NCBI RefSeq assembly: GCF_017308975.1
Contig: NZ_JADWPD010000001.1
Span: 1 to 64,000 of the forward strand
Direction: 5' to 3'
Origin: Amycolatopsis sp. MtRt-6
GTDB taxonomy: Bacteria > Actinomycetota > Actinomycetes > Mycobacteriales > Pseudonocardiaceae
Length of the DNA stretch: 64,000 bases
Position numbers and translations under genes: made by a program
Notes under the pieces: model-generated
What the model was told of the DNA's origin: nothing
The model's database searches: none
Seen by the model: only the letters and a program-made list of their open reading frames with translations
Shown here: positions 1 to 7,696 of the stretch, piece by piece
How the letters are laid out: every line of letters starts with the position of its first letter
Numbering within the stretch: the first letter of the stretch is position 1

Positions 1-25
1 GGCGCGGGCGGACCACCCTGGAGGA

Positions 26-700
26 ATGACACAGATCCAGCACCGGCCCGACCACCACCTCAAGACGGCCGTCACCGACGAACTCGCCTGGACTCCCAGT
101 GTCAACGCCGAAGCAATCGCCGTGAGCATCGACGGCGGTGCCGCGACGCTCGCCGGGCACGTCGGCACCTACCCCGAGAAGGAAGCGGCCCTGCGCGCCG
201 CGACCCGCGTCTACGGCGTGACCACGACCGTGGACCGGATCCTCGTCCGGCACGGCCACGCGGTTCCGGCCGACGTCGATCTCGCCCGGGAAGCCATGGC
301 CGTGTTCGACCGCCGCACGGTTCTCGTGCCCAAGAACTCGGTGCAGGTCGACGTGCGCGACCAGGTGATCACGCTACGCGGCTCGGTGGACTGGCACCAC
401 GAGCGCGAAGCCGCCCGCCGGGCCGTTGCCGCGCTCCCCGGCGTCAGCGGCGTGCGGAACCTGATCACGCTGCGGCCCGCACCGGGGGTCACCGCGGCCG
501 AGACCAAAGCGCAGATCCTCGCGGCTCTGGCCCGGCACGCGCCGGGGTTCGCGCAGCACGTCGAGGTCGCCGTCGACGACGGCCAGGTCACCCTGACCGG
601 CGCCGTCCTCACCCCGGCCGAACGCCGTTCGGCCGAGCAGACCGCGTGGTTCGCCTCCGGCGTGACCGCGGTCGACAACCAGGTGAAGCTCTCCGGCTGA
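26..700 (+). CDS. Triple BON-domain protein
   Basis: A 224-residue protein made almost entirely of three BON domains, at roughly residues 12-77, 83-150 and 157-222. Each has the alternating alpha-beta pattern and the conserved Gly of the family (TLAGHV, TLRGSV, TLTGAV). BON domains bind membranes or phospholipids and occur in osmotic-stress and envelope proteins. No signal peptide or membrane segment is visible, so a cytoplasmic or peripheral location is likely. The start ATG overlaps a TGA that ends an upstream frame entering from the window edge (residues RGRTTLEE), so this may be the second gene of an operon cut by the window. The purine-rich GGAGGA abuts the ATG, unusually close for a ribosome site. 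The exact function is unknown. Confidence 0.85.
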   Translation: MTQIQHRPDHHLKTAVTDELAWTPSVNAEAIAVSIDGGAATLAGHVGTYPEKEAALRAATRVYGVTTTVDRILVRHGHAVPADVDLAREAMAVFDRRTVLVPKNSVQVDVRDQVITLRGSVDWHHEREAARRAVAALPGVSGVRNLITLRPAPGVTAAETKAQILAALARHAPGFAQHVEVAVDDGQVTLTGAVLTPAERRSAEQTAWFASGVTAVDNQVKLSG

Positions 701-733
701 GCCCTCGCCCGCCGGCCGGCCCCCGGAACTCCG

Positions 734-764
734 CAGTGTCCTGTGCGAAAAGGACAGGGCACTG
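734..764. terminator. Bidirectional hairpin terminator
   Basis: An 11-bp stem (CAGTGTCCTGT paired with ACAGGGCACTG, one T-G wobble) with a 9-nt loop. It lies between the stop of the BON gene and the stop of the small convergent gene on the other strand. No U-tract is present, as is usual for actinomycete terminators. Confidence 0.6.
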
Positions 765-786
765 TGGACCCGGTTGACGGGTAGGC

Positions 787-954
787 TCAGTCCGTTTCAC
801 GCCCCGGTGGCATGGCGGCCAGGCGGGCGTGCAGGCGTTCCCGGACCTCGTCCGGCGTGTAGGCCCGCCGCCGTCGCTCCTGGCGCGCGATCACCACCCC
901 GGTCGCGGCGACCCCAACAAGCCCGGCCAGTCCCAGTGTCTTCCACCAGCGCAT
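787..954 (-). CDS. Small single-pass membrane protein
   Basis: A 55-residue reading frame from ATG at 954 to TGA. It has a short basic N-terminus (MRWWK), one hydrophobic helix at about residues 6-23 rich in Gly, Ala, Leu and Val, then a strongly basic stretch (RQERRRR) and an amphipathic tail (YTPDEVRERLHARLAAM). The pattern is that of a small N-terminally anchored membrane protein with a charged cytoplasmic tail. It converges on the BON gene and is divergent from the amidase gene at 972, with only 17 nt between the two starts. I do not recognise a named family. The codon pattern and charge layout support a real gene. Confidence 0.55.
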   Translation of the reverse strand: MRWWKTLGLAGLVGVAATGVVIARQERRRRAYTPDEVRERLHARLAAMPPGRETD

Positions 955-971
955 GGGCCTAGGCTACTGCC

Positions 972-1607
972 GTGCCGGGGACCGAGCTCGATCTCGACGA
1001 AGCCGTGGCCGTGACGCGCACGGGCGACCTGTGGCTGTTCCGGGGCCGGTCCGCGGCCGACCGCACGATCCGCGTCGTCACGAACAGCCCGGTCAACCAC
1101 GTCGGCATGGCCGTGGTGATCGAAGACCTCCCGCCGCTGATGTGGCACGCGGAGCTGGGCCGCTCGCTGCCGGACGTGTGGTCGGGTACCCACCACCGAG
1201 GCGCCCAGTTGCACGACCTGCGCCAAGCCGTGCTCGTCTGGGCCGAGCGGTACCACCAGCGGGTCTGGCTGCGCCAGCTCGACCACCCGATCACCGGTGA
1301 GATGGAGGACGCCGCCCTGCGCACGATCGCGCGGCTCGACGGCACACCGTTCCCCTCCACCGCACGCCTCGCGTCCCGCTGGCTCGGCGGACGGCTACCG
1401 TCCCGGAAACGGAACGCCCGGGACACCGGCCTCGAGTCCGGCTACTGCGCCGAGATCGTCGCGCTGACCTACGAAGCCATGGGCCTGCTGCCACCGGGCC
1501 GCCGACCGAACTGGTACGACCCGGGCCGCTTCTGGAGCGGCGACCACCTCGACCTGACCAATGGCGCCACCCTGGGTCACGAAATCGCCGTGCTCCTGCC
1601 GGGCTGA
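972..1607 (+). CDS. Permuted papain-like amidase (YiiX/NlpC-P60 type)
   Basis: A 211-residue protein beginning with GTG. It shows the two hallmarks of circularly permuted NlpC/P60-like thiol hydrolases: an early His in NHVGMAVV (about residue 43) and a late Cys in SGYCAEIVALTYEAMGLL (about residue 159), the reverse of the usual Cys-then-His order. Members of this fold hydrolyse amide or ester bonds of peptides and lipids. No signal peptide is visible, so it is probably cytoplasmic. It stands alone, convergent with a phosphoribosyltransferase 22 nt downstream. The substrate cannot be deduced. The family assignment rests on motif order and spacing rather than on long similarity. Confidence 0.65.
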   Translation: MPGTELDLDEAVAVTRTGDLWLFRGRSAADRTIRVVTNSPVNHVGMAVVIEDLPPLMWHAELGRSLPDVWSGTHHRGAQLHDLRQAVLVWAERYHQRVWLRQLDHPITGEMEDAALRTIARLDGTPFPSTARLASRWLGGRLPSRKRNARDTGLESGYCAEIVALTYEAMGLLPPGRRPNWYDPGRFWSGDHLDLTNGATLGHEIAVLLPG

Positions 1608-1629
1608 ACTTGCTTGTCCACGGTGGACG

Positions 1630-2286
1630 TCAGCGCGGAACCTCGGTCGGCCGGCGGGGTTCGCGGTGCAGCAGTTCCAGCGCGTCGGTGTCGGCGACCG
1701 CCGGGAACTTCCGGTAGCTGTTGCCGACCGCGTGCAGCCAGGGCAGCGGGCGCAGGCAGACGAACTGGTCGACCTCGCGGGCGAGCCGGTCGAGGACGGG
1801 TGCCTGGGCGACCGGGACGGCCAGCACGATCCGGCGCACCTGGCGGGCGCGCAGGACGCGGATGGCTGTGTGCGCGGTCGTGCCGGTGGCGGCGCCGTCG
1901 TCGGCGAGCACGACCGTGCGGCCGGCGATCGGCACCGGCGCGACGTCTCGCCGGTAGACGGCGACCTGCCGGGCCAAGCCGCGCCGTGCTCCATCGGCGA
2001 GCCTGGTGAGCCCGTCCGCCGAGATGTCGAACCGGCGGATCGCGCCGTGGTCCCAGACGACCAGCCCGCCCTCACCGACGGCACCGAGCAGCACCGGCGG
2101 CGGTCCGGCGGCCTCGATCCGGGAGGTGAGCAGGATGTCCAGCGGCGCCCCGAGGACGTCGGCGATCTCGGCGGCGACCACGAGCCCGCCCTCGGACAGG
2201 CCGAGGACCACGGCGCGGTCGCCGCGCAGCTGGCGCAGGCGGAGGGCCAGTCGCTCGCCCGCCTCCCGGCGATCACGGAACCGCAT
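1630..2286 (-). CDS. Phosphoribosyltransferase-family protein
   Basis: A 218-residue type I phosphoribosyltransferase. The PRPP-binding loop is clear in VVLADDGAATGTTAHTA, preceded by a hydrophobic strand, and the N-terminal half carries LGLSEGGLVVAAEIADVL, typical of the family that resembles mycobacterial Rv0571c. I start it at the ATG at 2286 because AGGAG lies 5 nt upstream; the frame stays open to 2340 but has no ribosome site there. Such proteins are often found with stress or dormancy genes and may act on a nucleobase or be regulatory; the acceptor is unknown. It converges on the amidase gene. Confidence 0.8.
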   Translation of the reverse strand: MRFRDRREAGERLALRLRQLRGDRAVVLGLSEGGLVVAAEIADVLGAPLDILLTSRIEAAGPPPVLLGAVGEGGLVVWDHGAIRRFDISADGLTRLADGARRGLARQVAVYRRDVAPVPIAGRTVVLADDGAATGTTAHTAIRVLRARQVRRIVLAVPVAQAPVLDRLAREVDQFVCLRPLPWLHAVGNSYRKFPAVADTDALELLHREPRRPTEVPR

Positions 2287-2418
2287 GGGCACTCCTGGGA
2301 GTCGAAGCCGCTCGGCCGTCTCCCAGCATGACCGCACCACATCCGCGGGCGTGAGGGCCGTTGGTCACCACAAGCGGACCGTTCGGCACCTTTCGTGCGT
2401 CAGTCCACAAAGGATTGC

Positions 2419-2604
2419 TCAGTGCGGGTGGCGCACCGTCGACGAGGCCAGCACGCCCGCCGGGGTGAGGTTCCGGTCGGCCAGAGCGCGGGCCACGTCG
2501 CCGAGCCGGAGGTTGTTGCGGCGGGCGTAGGCGCGCAAGGCCGCGAACGCCGCGTCCATGCTCAACTGCCCGCTGACGGCCAGCATGAAGGCAGCCGACG
2601 ATTC
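2419..2604 (-). pseudogene. C-terminal ANTAR-domain fragment
   Basis: On the minus strand, about 55 codons ending at 2419 encode the last two helices of an ANTAR RNA-binding domain (MLAVSGQLSM, AFAALRAYARRNN, LGDVARALADRNL). The domain's first helix, normally containing QAKGxL, is missing: upstream of residue Met (2586) the frame runs into sequence antisense to a GAF-domain fragment. ANTAR domains bind dinucleotide hairpins in nascent transcripts and cause antitermination. An ATG at 2586 could start a 55-residue peptide, but it has no ribosome site. I read it as a broken gene end rather than a working gene. Confidence 0.55.
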
Positions 2605-2618
2605 AGGAGAGGGTGGGC

Positions 2619-2805
2619 ATGCCCGACCGTGAACGACAGGTGACCCGGGCCTTCGTGGCGCTGGCGGACACGCTGGTCGATGACTACGATGTCGCCGACC
2701 TGCTGCACACGCTGGTGGAGCAGTGCGTGCAACTGCTCGACGTCGCGGCGGCCGGGCTGACGCTGGCCGACGAGCGAGGCGGCCTGCAGGTGCTGGCGTC
2801 TTCCA
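2619..2805 (+). pseudogene. N-terminal GAF-domain fragment
   Basis: About 62 codons encode the start of a GAF-ANTAR protein: MPDRERQVTRAF, then VDDYDVADLLHTLVEQCVQLLDVAAAGL, then GGLQVLASS, which matches the first helix and first strands of an actinobacterial GAF domain. A ribosome site (GGAGAGGG) precedes the ATG at 2619. After about 2805 the frame degenerates, because from there the plus strand is antisense to the end of the minus-strand GAF-ANTAR gene. The remaining GAF domain and any ANTAR domain are absent in this orientation. It looks like the 5' end of a gene cut by a rearrangement. Confidence 0.6.
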
Positions 2806-3540
2806 GGGTGTCCCCTGCCGGAACTCCTCGTCCAATCGCAGCCGCCCGGCGACGATGTCGGCCGCGACGTCCAGCAGGGGACGTCCGTGACCGAACGCGT
2901 AGGCCCGCAGCCGGGCCAGCGCGGCCGGGGCGGGCAGGTTCAGGTGCGCGATCAGCATCCCGGTGGCCTGGTGCACCTCCCGGAACCGCATCGCCGTGCC
3001 CGCCATCCACCGCCCGTCGCCGTCGAGCCAGCGATCGCCCCCGTCCCGCAGCCCCGACAGGGCGAGCGCCGCGATGTCGGCCACCTGCAACGCCGTCGAC
3101 AGTTCGGCGGCGCCGAGCGAGCCCGGCGTCGAGCGGTAGGTGTCGAGGGTCGCCACCCACACCGCCCCGATCTGGAGCGGGACGGTGAACAACGCGGCCA
3201 CCGGCTGCGCCGTGGCCTCGGCAGCGAACACCGGCCACGACGGCGGCGGCCCGGCGGCCAGATCCGGCACCAGGACCGGCCCGCCCACGGCCGGGGCCTC
3301 GAAACACGGTCCTTCACCAAGGGAAACCTGCAGCTCCGCCAGCGCGGCGCTCACCGCGTCACTGGCGTAGACGATCTCGCGGAGCCCGGCGCCCGCCACC
3401 ACCGACACCGCCGCGCCATCCACCGGCAGCAGGCGCACACACTCCCGGCACACCCGGCCCACGACGTCGACCCCGCTGCCGGTCCCGTCCTCGCCCAGCG
3501 CGGCCAGCACGCTCGCGCGCAGGACCTCGACCTCAGCCAC
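2806..3540 (-). CDS. GAF-ANTAR antitermination regulator, stop codon lost
   Basis: About 245 residues form a complete GAF domain (roughly residues 5-150; SLGEGPCFEAPAVGGPVLVPDLA) followed by an ANTAR domain (REVHQATGMLIAHLNLPAPAALARLRAYAFGHGRPLLDVAADIV). Such proteins sense small ligands or redox state and act on nascent RNA. I start it at GTG 3540, which overlaps the DUF5994 stop by 8 nt. After LDEEFRQG, where relatives end, there is no stop: the frame continues through sequence antisense to the GAF fragment and then into the ANTAR fragment, closing at 2419 to give a 373-residue chimera. It is the third gene of the desaturase operon. See the matching finding. Confidence 0.7.
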
Positions 3541-3979
3541 CGCGGACGGAGCGGGATCCTCGCGGCGACCCGCTGCGCGCGGCGAGGATGTCCTCGGCAC
3601 TGGCCGTGCCGTCGGGGTCCGCGGCCGTCCGCAGGGCGGCGGTGGCGGCGTCGCGCGCGGTGTCCGGCGCCACAACGAGCAGAATCAGGCGCCGCTGCTG
3701 CGTGCCGATGAGCGCGAGGGTGTCCGCCTGCATGGAGTGGAACCCTTCCAACCGGACGAGGCGGCCGTCCACCACGAGCTTGCGGTGGGCGATCTCCCAG
3801 CCGTCGCCCAGCGGGTAGCTGATCCGCTCGACCTCGCCCACCCGGTCACGCACCGCCGCGAAAACGTCGGGGAACTCGACGCCGGCGTCACGGGAGCGTG
3901 GCCACCACGCTCCGTCGACACACCCACCGCCGGCAGCCGGTTTCAGCTGCAGGCGGACCTCGTCACGTGCGGCGGTCAT
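3533..3979 (-). CDS. DUF5994 family protein
   Basis: A 148-residue protein matching the actinobacterial DUF5994 pattern: an N-terminal strand with RLQLKP, then CVDGAWWPRSRDAGVEFPDVFAAV, and a central WEIAHRKLVVDGRLVRLEGFHSMQADTL in two pieces. No enzymatic motif or membrane segment is visible, and the function of the family is unknown. Its ATG overlaps the stop of the upstream desaturase by 4 nt (ATGA), and its 3' end overlaps the GAF-ANTAR start. The three genes are therefore very probably translated together. In actinomycetes this family is often close to ANTAR or stress genes; any role in lipid remodelling here is inference. Confidence 0.75.
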   Translation of the reverse strand: MTAARDEVRLQLKPAAGGGCVDGAWWPRSRDAGVEFPDVFAAVRDRVGEVERISYPLGDGWEIAHRKLVVDGRLVRLEGFHSMQADTLALIGTQQRRLILLVVAPDTARDAATAALRTAADPDGTASAEDILAARSGSPRGSRSVRGG

Positions 3980-4998
3980 GACCGGCTCCCGTGCTGCCGG
4001 TCCGGGGTCTCGGTGAGCAGGCCGCGCTCCAGCTTGCCGAACCCGCGGGGTGCCGCGGAGTATCCCGGGTTGAGCTTGCGAGCCAGTCGTTCGGGCTTCG
4101 GCCAGCGGACGTCGGTGGCCCAGCCGAGCTTTTCGAACAGCCAGATCAGGCGCGCGGACATGTCGAGCTGGCCGCGGCGGACGCCGTGGCGGGCGCCGGT
4201 GGGGTCGGCGTGGTGGGAGTTGTGCCAGGACTCGCCCATGGAGGCGATGGCCAGCGGCCAGAAGTTCGCGGACTTGTCGCGAGCGGCGTAGGGCCGCTCA
4301 CCGATCATGTGGCACAGCGAGTTCACCGACCAGGTGACGTGGTGCAGCACGGCCACCCGGACCAGGCTGGCCCAGAAGAACGCGGTCAGCGCGCCCCACC
4401 AGGACATCGTCACCAGCCCGCCGATCAGCGCGGGGCTGAGCAGGGTGACCACGGTCAGCGCGGGGAACCAGCGGTCGATCCGGGCGATGTCGCGGTCGGC
4501 GAGCAGGTCGGGAGCGAAGCGCTGCGCGTTGGTCTTCTCCCGGTCGAACAGCCAGCCCATGTGGGCGTGCCAGAACCCCTTGGCGAGCGCGGCGGCGGAA
4601 GTGCCGTAGCGCCACGGGGAGTGCGGGTCGCCGTCGCGGTCGGCGAAGGCGTGGTGGCGGCGGTGGTCGGCGACCCAGCCGATCACCGGGCCCTGCATGG
4701 CCATGCTGCCGGTGACGGCGAGCGCGATCCGCAGGCCACGGTGGGCCTTGAACGCGCCGTGAGTGAAGTAGCGGTGGAACCCGATGGTGACCCCGAGGCC
4801 GGTCAGGAAGTAGAACCCGACGGCCAGGCTGATGTCGGTCCAGCCGAGGCCCCAGCCCCACGCGAAGGGCACCGCGGCGGCCAGCGCCAGCAGCGGCACG
4901 ACCGCGAACAGCTTGACGAGGAAGGTTTCGGTGCCCGATTTTTCGCCCGCCAGCATCGGTTCCGCGGCCTGGGGTGGACGTTGCAGTGTTTGTGTCAT
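3976..4998 (-). CDS. Membrane acyl-CoA (delta-9 type) desaturase
   Basis: A 340-residue integral membrane di-iron desaturase. The three histidine boxes are intact: HRYFTH (residues 75-80), HRRHH (112-116) and HNSHH (259-263). Hydrophobic spans lie at about 30-72, 90-108, 178-222 and 245-256. Enzymes of this class introduce a cis double bond into a saturated acyl-CoA or acyl-lipid using oxygen and electrons from a ferredoxin or cytochrome partner. They adjust membrane fluidity. The length is normal for bacterial stearoyl-CoA-type desaturases. It leads an operon with the DUF5994 and GAF-ANTAR genes. No electron-transfer partner is encoded in the window. Confidence 0.9.
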   Translation of the reverse strand: MTQTLQRPPQAAEPMLAGEKSGTETFLVKLFAVVPLLALAAAVPFAWGWGLGWTDISLAVGFYFLTGLGVTIGFHRYFTHGAFKAHRGLRIALAVTGSMAMQGPVIGWVADHRRHHAFADRDGDPHSPWRYGTSAAALAKGFWHAHMGWLFDREKTNAQRFAPDLLADRDIARIDRWFPALTVVTLLSPALIGGLVTMSWWGALTAFFWASLVRVAVLHHVTWSVNSLCHMIGERPYAARDKSANFWPLAIASMGESWHNSHHADPTGARHGVRRGQLDMSARLIWLFEKLGWATDVRWPKPERLARKLNPGYSAAPRGFGKLERGLLTETPDRQHGSRS

Positions 4999-5239
4999 GT
5001 CGATCGCTCTTTCCGTGACGTACCTGTCCGCCAGGGTCTGGGGCGATCAAGTTCCGGGTACCCGCTGACGGCGGTCTGAACCCGGGGGATGGTGGAGGCT
5101 GCCGAGATGTCCTCGCCGCTGCTGGGCGGAAGAGAGCGTGCAACCACTTGTTACAACGAACGAGCCGTCGGAATGGTTCCCGTCCGGGTGACTCTTCGGC
5201 CGCCGACCCGTCCGACACGCCGCCGAGAGGTCCTCTAGC

Positions 5240-5673
5240 GTGGCGGACATGGAACACGCCGAACCCGACACCCGAACCCTCGAGCGCGCTCTCGGCGAGT
5301 ACGTGCGGGCGGTGGCGGCCGCGGTCGGTGTCCCGCACGAGAGCACCACGGTCGAAGTCAGCGACACGGCCACCGCCTACCTCGGCCTGCCGCGGCGGGG
5401 CCCGGCCGGCCCGACCACGACGTCATGCTGGTGTGGAACGAACGGCGGGGGTGGTCGCTCGCGGTGGAAACCGATCCCACCGCGGCCCCGATCGTCCTCG
5501 CGCACCACGGCGACGACGTCGTGCCCGCCCCGGCCGCGGTGGCGCGGTTCGTCGCCGACACCGCGGCCGGGCGTCCCATGGGTCAGACGCCGGCCGGCCC
5601 GGCGACCACCGCGACGCGCAGGTCACTGGCCGAGCGGCTGAAGCCCTACCTCCGCGACACCCCGGGCGGCTGA
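5240..5673 (+). pseudogene. DUF6292 family protein, frameshifted
   Basis: The first frame from GTG 5240 (or ATG 5249) encodes the N-terminal half of a DUF6292 protein (TRTLERALGEYVRAVAAAVG, VSDTATAYLGLPRRGP). At about 5400-5412 the homologous reading moves to the other frame and continues as DVMLVWNERRGWSLAVETDP and on to LAERLKPYLRDTPGG, ending at 5673. Joining the halves needs one extra base in the GC-rich run near 5405, so a single-base deletion (or sequencing error) is inferred. The intact protein would be about 144 residues. The family is abundant in Pseudonocardiales and has no known function. If the shift is real, neither half is likely to work. Confidence 0.65.
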
Positions 5674-5807
5674 CCGAGTTCCGGACGTTCGGCTTCCGAT
5701 GGCCAGGTACGCGAGCCCGCACGGCGGTATGTTCAGGAAGAAGAGGTAAGACAGCACGCCCCAGACGGTGCTTTCGGGTGGCGCATCAGATCGTAAGTAC
5801 CGCGGGC

Positions 5808-6206
5808 TCAACGGAGTTCGGCGAGCAGTCCCCGCACCCGCCGATCGATCTCGTCCCTGATCGGCCGGACGTCCTCGACACCCTTGCCTGCGGGGTCCTC
5901 GAGCTGCCAATCCAGGTACCGCTTGCCCGGGAAGACCGGGCAAGCGTCGCCGCAGCCCATCGTGATCACGACGTCGGCGGCTTCCACCGCGTCGGTCGTC
6001 AGCTTTTTCGGGACCTCGCGGGACAGGTCGAGCCCGATCTCGGCCATCGCCTCACGCACGGCGGGGTTGATGCTGTCGGCGGGCGCGGAGCCTGCCGAGC
6101 GGACGTCGACCGCGCCGTCGGCGTGGTGGGCGAGCAGCGCGGCGGCCATCTGGGAGCGGCCGGCGTTGTGCACGCAGACGAAGAGGACTTCAGGTTTGCG
6201 AGTCAC
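5808..6206 (-). CDS. arsC: Arsenate reductase, LMW-phosphatase type
   Basis: A 132-residue low-molecular-weight-phosphatase-fold arsenate reductase. The active loop CVHNAGRS starts at Cys11 (C-x5-R), and the resolving region MGCGDACPVFPGKRY supplies Cys85 and Cys89, as in corynebacterial arsenate-mycothiol transferases and thioredoxin-linked ArsC. It reduces arsenate to arsenite, the substrate of the adjacent Acr3 pump. Translation starts with GTG at 6206, inside the last 17 nt of acr3, so it is the third gene of arsR-acr3-arsC. The thiol donor (mycothiol/mycoredoxin or thioredoxin) cannot be decided from the sequence, though an actinomycete host favours mycothiol. Confidence 0.92.
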   Translation of the reverse strand: MTRKPEVLFVCVHNAGRSQMAAALLAHHADGAVDVRSAGSAPADSINPAVREAMAEIGLDLSREVPKKLTTDAVEAADVVITMGCGDACPVFPGKRYLDWQLEDPAGKGVEDVRPIRDEIDRRVRGLLAELR

Positions 6207-7257
6207 GGATACTCCTGGTGAAGCGGCGCCGCAGCGCGAGGGAGACGTACACGAGGGCGACGAGCACGGGAACTTCGATCAGCGGGCCGACGACACCCGC
6301 GAGCGCCTGCCCGCTCGCGGCTCCGAAGGTCGCGATGGCCACGGCGATGGCGAGTTCGAAGTTGTTGCCCGCGGCGGTGAACGCCAGCGTGGTCGTTCGC
6401 TCGTAGCTCAGCCCCACGGCTTTGCCGAGCGCGTAGGACCCGGCCCACATCAGTCCGAAGTAGACCAGCAGCGGAACCGCGATGCGCGCGACGTCCAGCG
6501 GACGGCCGGTGATCTGGTCGCCCTGCAAGGCGAAGAGGATCACGATGGTGAACAGCAGCCCGTACAGCGCGACGGGCCCGACCTTCGGCAGGAAACTCGT
6601 CTCGTACCAATCGCGGCCCTTCGCGCGTTCGCCGAAGCGACGGCTCAGGTAGCCGGCGACCAGCGGGACACCGAGGAAGATCAGCACGCTCTTGGCGATC
6701 TGCCACCCGGACACGGCGAGGTCGGCCTGCAGGAGACCGAGCCAGCCCGGCAGGACCGCGAGGTAGAACCAGCCGAGCAGCCCGAACGCGATCACCTGGA
6801 ACACCGAGTTCAGCGCGACGAGCACGGCGGCGGCCTCCCGGTCGCCGCAGGCGAGGTCGTTCCAGATGATCACCATGGCGATGCAGCGGGCGAGGCCGAC
6901 GATGATCAGCCCGGTCCGGTACTCCGGCAGGTCCGGCAGCAGCAGCCAGGCCAGCGCGAACATCAACGCCGGACCGATCAGCCAGTTCAGCACCAGCGAC
7001 GGCCACAGCAGCCGCCGATCACGGGTGACCGTGCCGAGCCGGTCGTAGCGGACCTTCGCCAGCACCGGGTACATCATCACCAGCAGCCCGAGGGCGATCG
7101 GTAAGGAGATGCCGTCGATCTGCACCGCGGACAGCGCGGTGTTCAGGCCGGGCACCCAGCGCCCGGCCAGCAGCCCGGCAACCATCGCGGCCGCGATCCA
7201 GACCGGCAGGAACTTGTCCAGGGTGGACAGCCGTGGCGGCGTCTCGGTCGTGGTCAC
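6190..7257 (-). CDS. acr3: Acr3-type arsenite efflux permease
   Basis: A 355-residue integral membrane protein with about ten hydrophobic spans and family signatures: LARCIAMVIIWNDLACGD carries the conserved Cys of the fourth helix, and TLAFTAAGNNFELAIAVA the conserved Glu region. It expels arsenite using the proton motive force. I place the start at GTG 7257, overlapping the arsR stop by 4 nt; a longer frame runs to 7446 only because it is antisense-open over arsR. Its 3' end overlaps arsC by 17 nt. Regulation is expected from the ArsR encoded upstream. Confidence 0.93.
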   Translation of the reverse strand: MTTTETPPRLSTLDKFLPVWIAAAMVAGLLAGRWVPGLNTALSAVQIDGISLPIALGLLVMMYPVLAKVRYDRLGTVTRDRRLLWPSLVLNWLIGPALMFALAWLLLPDLPEYRTGLIIVGLARCIAMVIIWNDLACGDREAAAVLVALNSVFQVIAFGLLGWFYLAVLPGWLGLLQADLAVSGWQIAKSVLIFLGVPLVAGYLSRRFGERAKGRDWYETSFLPKVGPVALYGLLFTIVILFALQGDQITGRPLDVARIAVPLLVYFGLMWAGSYALGKAVGLSYERTTTLAFTAAGNNFELAIAVAIATFGAASGQALAGVVGPLIEVPVLVALVYVSLALRRRFTRSIRDSQT

Positions 7258-7616
7258 GCGGTGACCGCGTCGCCCGTGGTCGTGAGTACCGCTGACAGCC
7301 GCGCCAGCACCTCGGGGTGTACGCGGTAGTAGATCCAGGTGCCGCGCCGGTCGCCGGTGATCAGCCCGGATTCGCGCAGCACCTTCAGGTGGTGGGAGAT
7401 GGTCGGGCCGGTCAGGTCGAAGGCGTCGGTCAGGTCGCAGACGCACGCCTCGCCCCCGGCGTGGGAGGCGATCAGCGAGAGCAACCGCAGCCGGACGGGG
7501 TCGGCCATCGCCTTGAACAACTTGGACAGCTCAACGGCCTGATCCTCGTCCAGCGGTTCGCGGGCGAGCGGGGAGCAGCACGCGTCCATCGCGACGACCG
7601 GCAGCTGTTTCGACAT
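7254..7616 (-). CDS. arsR: ArsR-family arsenic-responsive repressor
   Basis: A 120-residue SmtB/ArsR winged-helix repressor. The recognition helix is in FDLTGPTISHHLKVLRESGL. Candidate As(III) ligands are an N-terminal vicinal pair Cys13-Cys14 (DACCSP) and Cys58/Cys60 in ACVCDL. This arrangement resembles Corynebacterium glutamicum ArsR (pair near residue 15 plus one Cys near 55) rather than the E. coli CxCxxC type. It heads the arsR-acr3-arsC operon and is divergent from arsI, 80 nt away, so one ArsR probably controls both directions through the shared intergenic region. Confidence 0.92.
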   Translation of the reverse strand: MSKQLPVVAMDACCSPLAREPLDEDQAVELSKLFKAMADPVRLRLLSLIASHAGGEACVCDLTDAFDLTGPTISHHLKVLRESGLITGDRRGTWIYYRVHPEVLARLSAVLTTTGDAVTA

Positions 7617-7667
7617 GCGTCTATCTTGACAGCCTCCTAAGCAGCGAGCAAGCTGAGGCTCACTGAT

Positions 7668-7681
7668 TAGATGAACATCTA
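7668..7681. promoter_or_regulatory. Candidate ArsR operator
   Basis: A perfect inverted repeat TAGATG-AA-CATCTA lies between arsR and arsI, 15 nt before the arsI start and ending just before its ribosome site (AAGGAGG). Short dyads of this size in arsR-arsI intergenic regions are typical ArsR binding sites. The assignment to this ArsR is inference from position. Confidence 0.6.
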
Positions 7682-7696
7682 TTCAAGGAGGATCCG

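Noticed and set aside
5690..5790. Hydrophobic minus-strand segment with FFLNIPPCGLAYLAIGS
   Set aside because: Coding-like but too short, without start or family match; possibly the last remnant of a membrane gene. Not enough to annotate.
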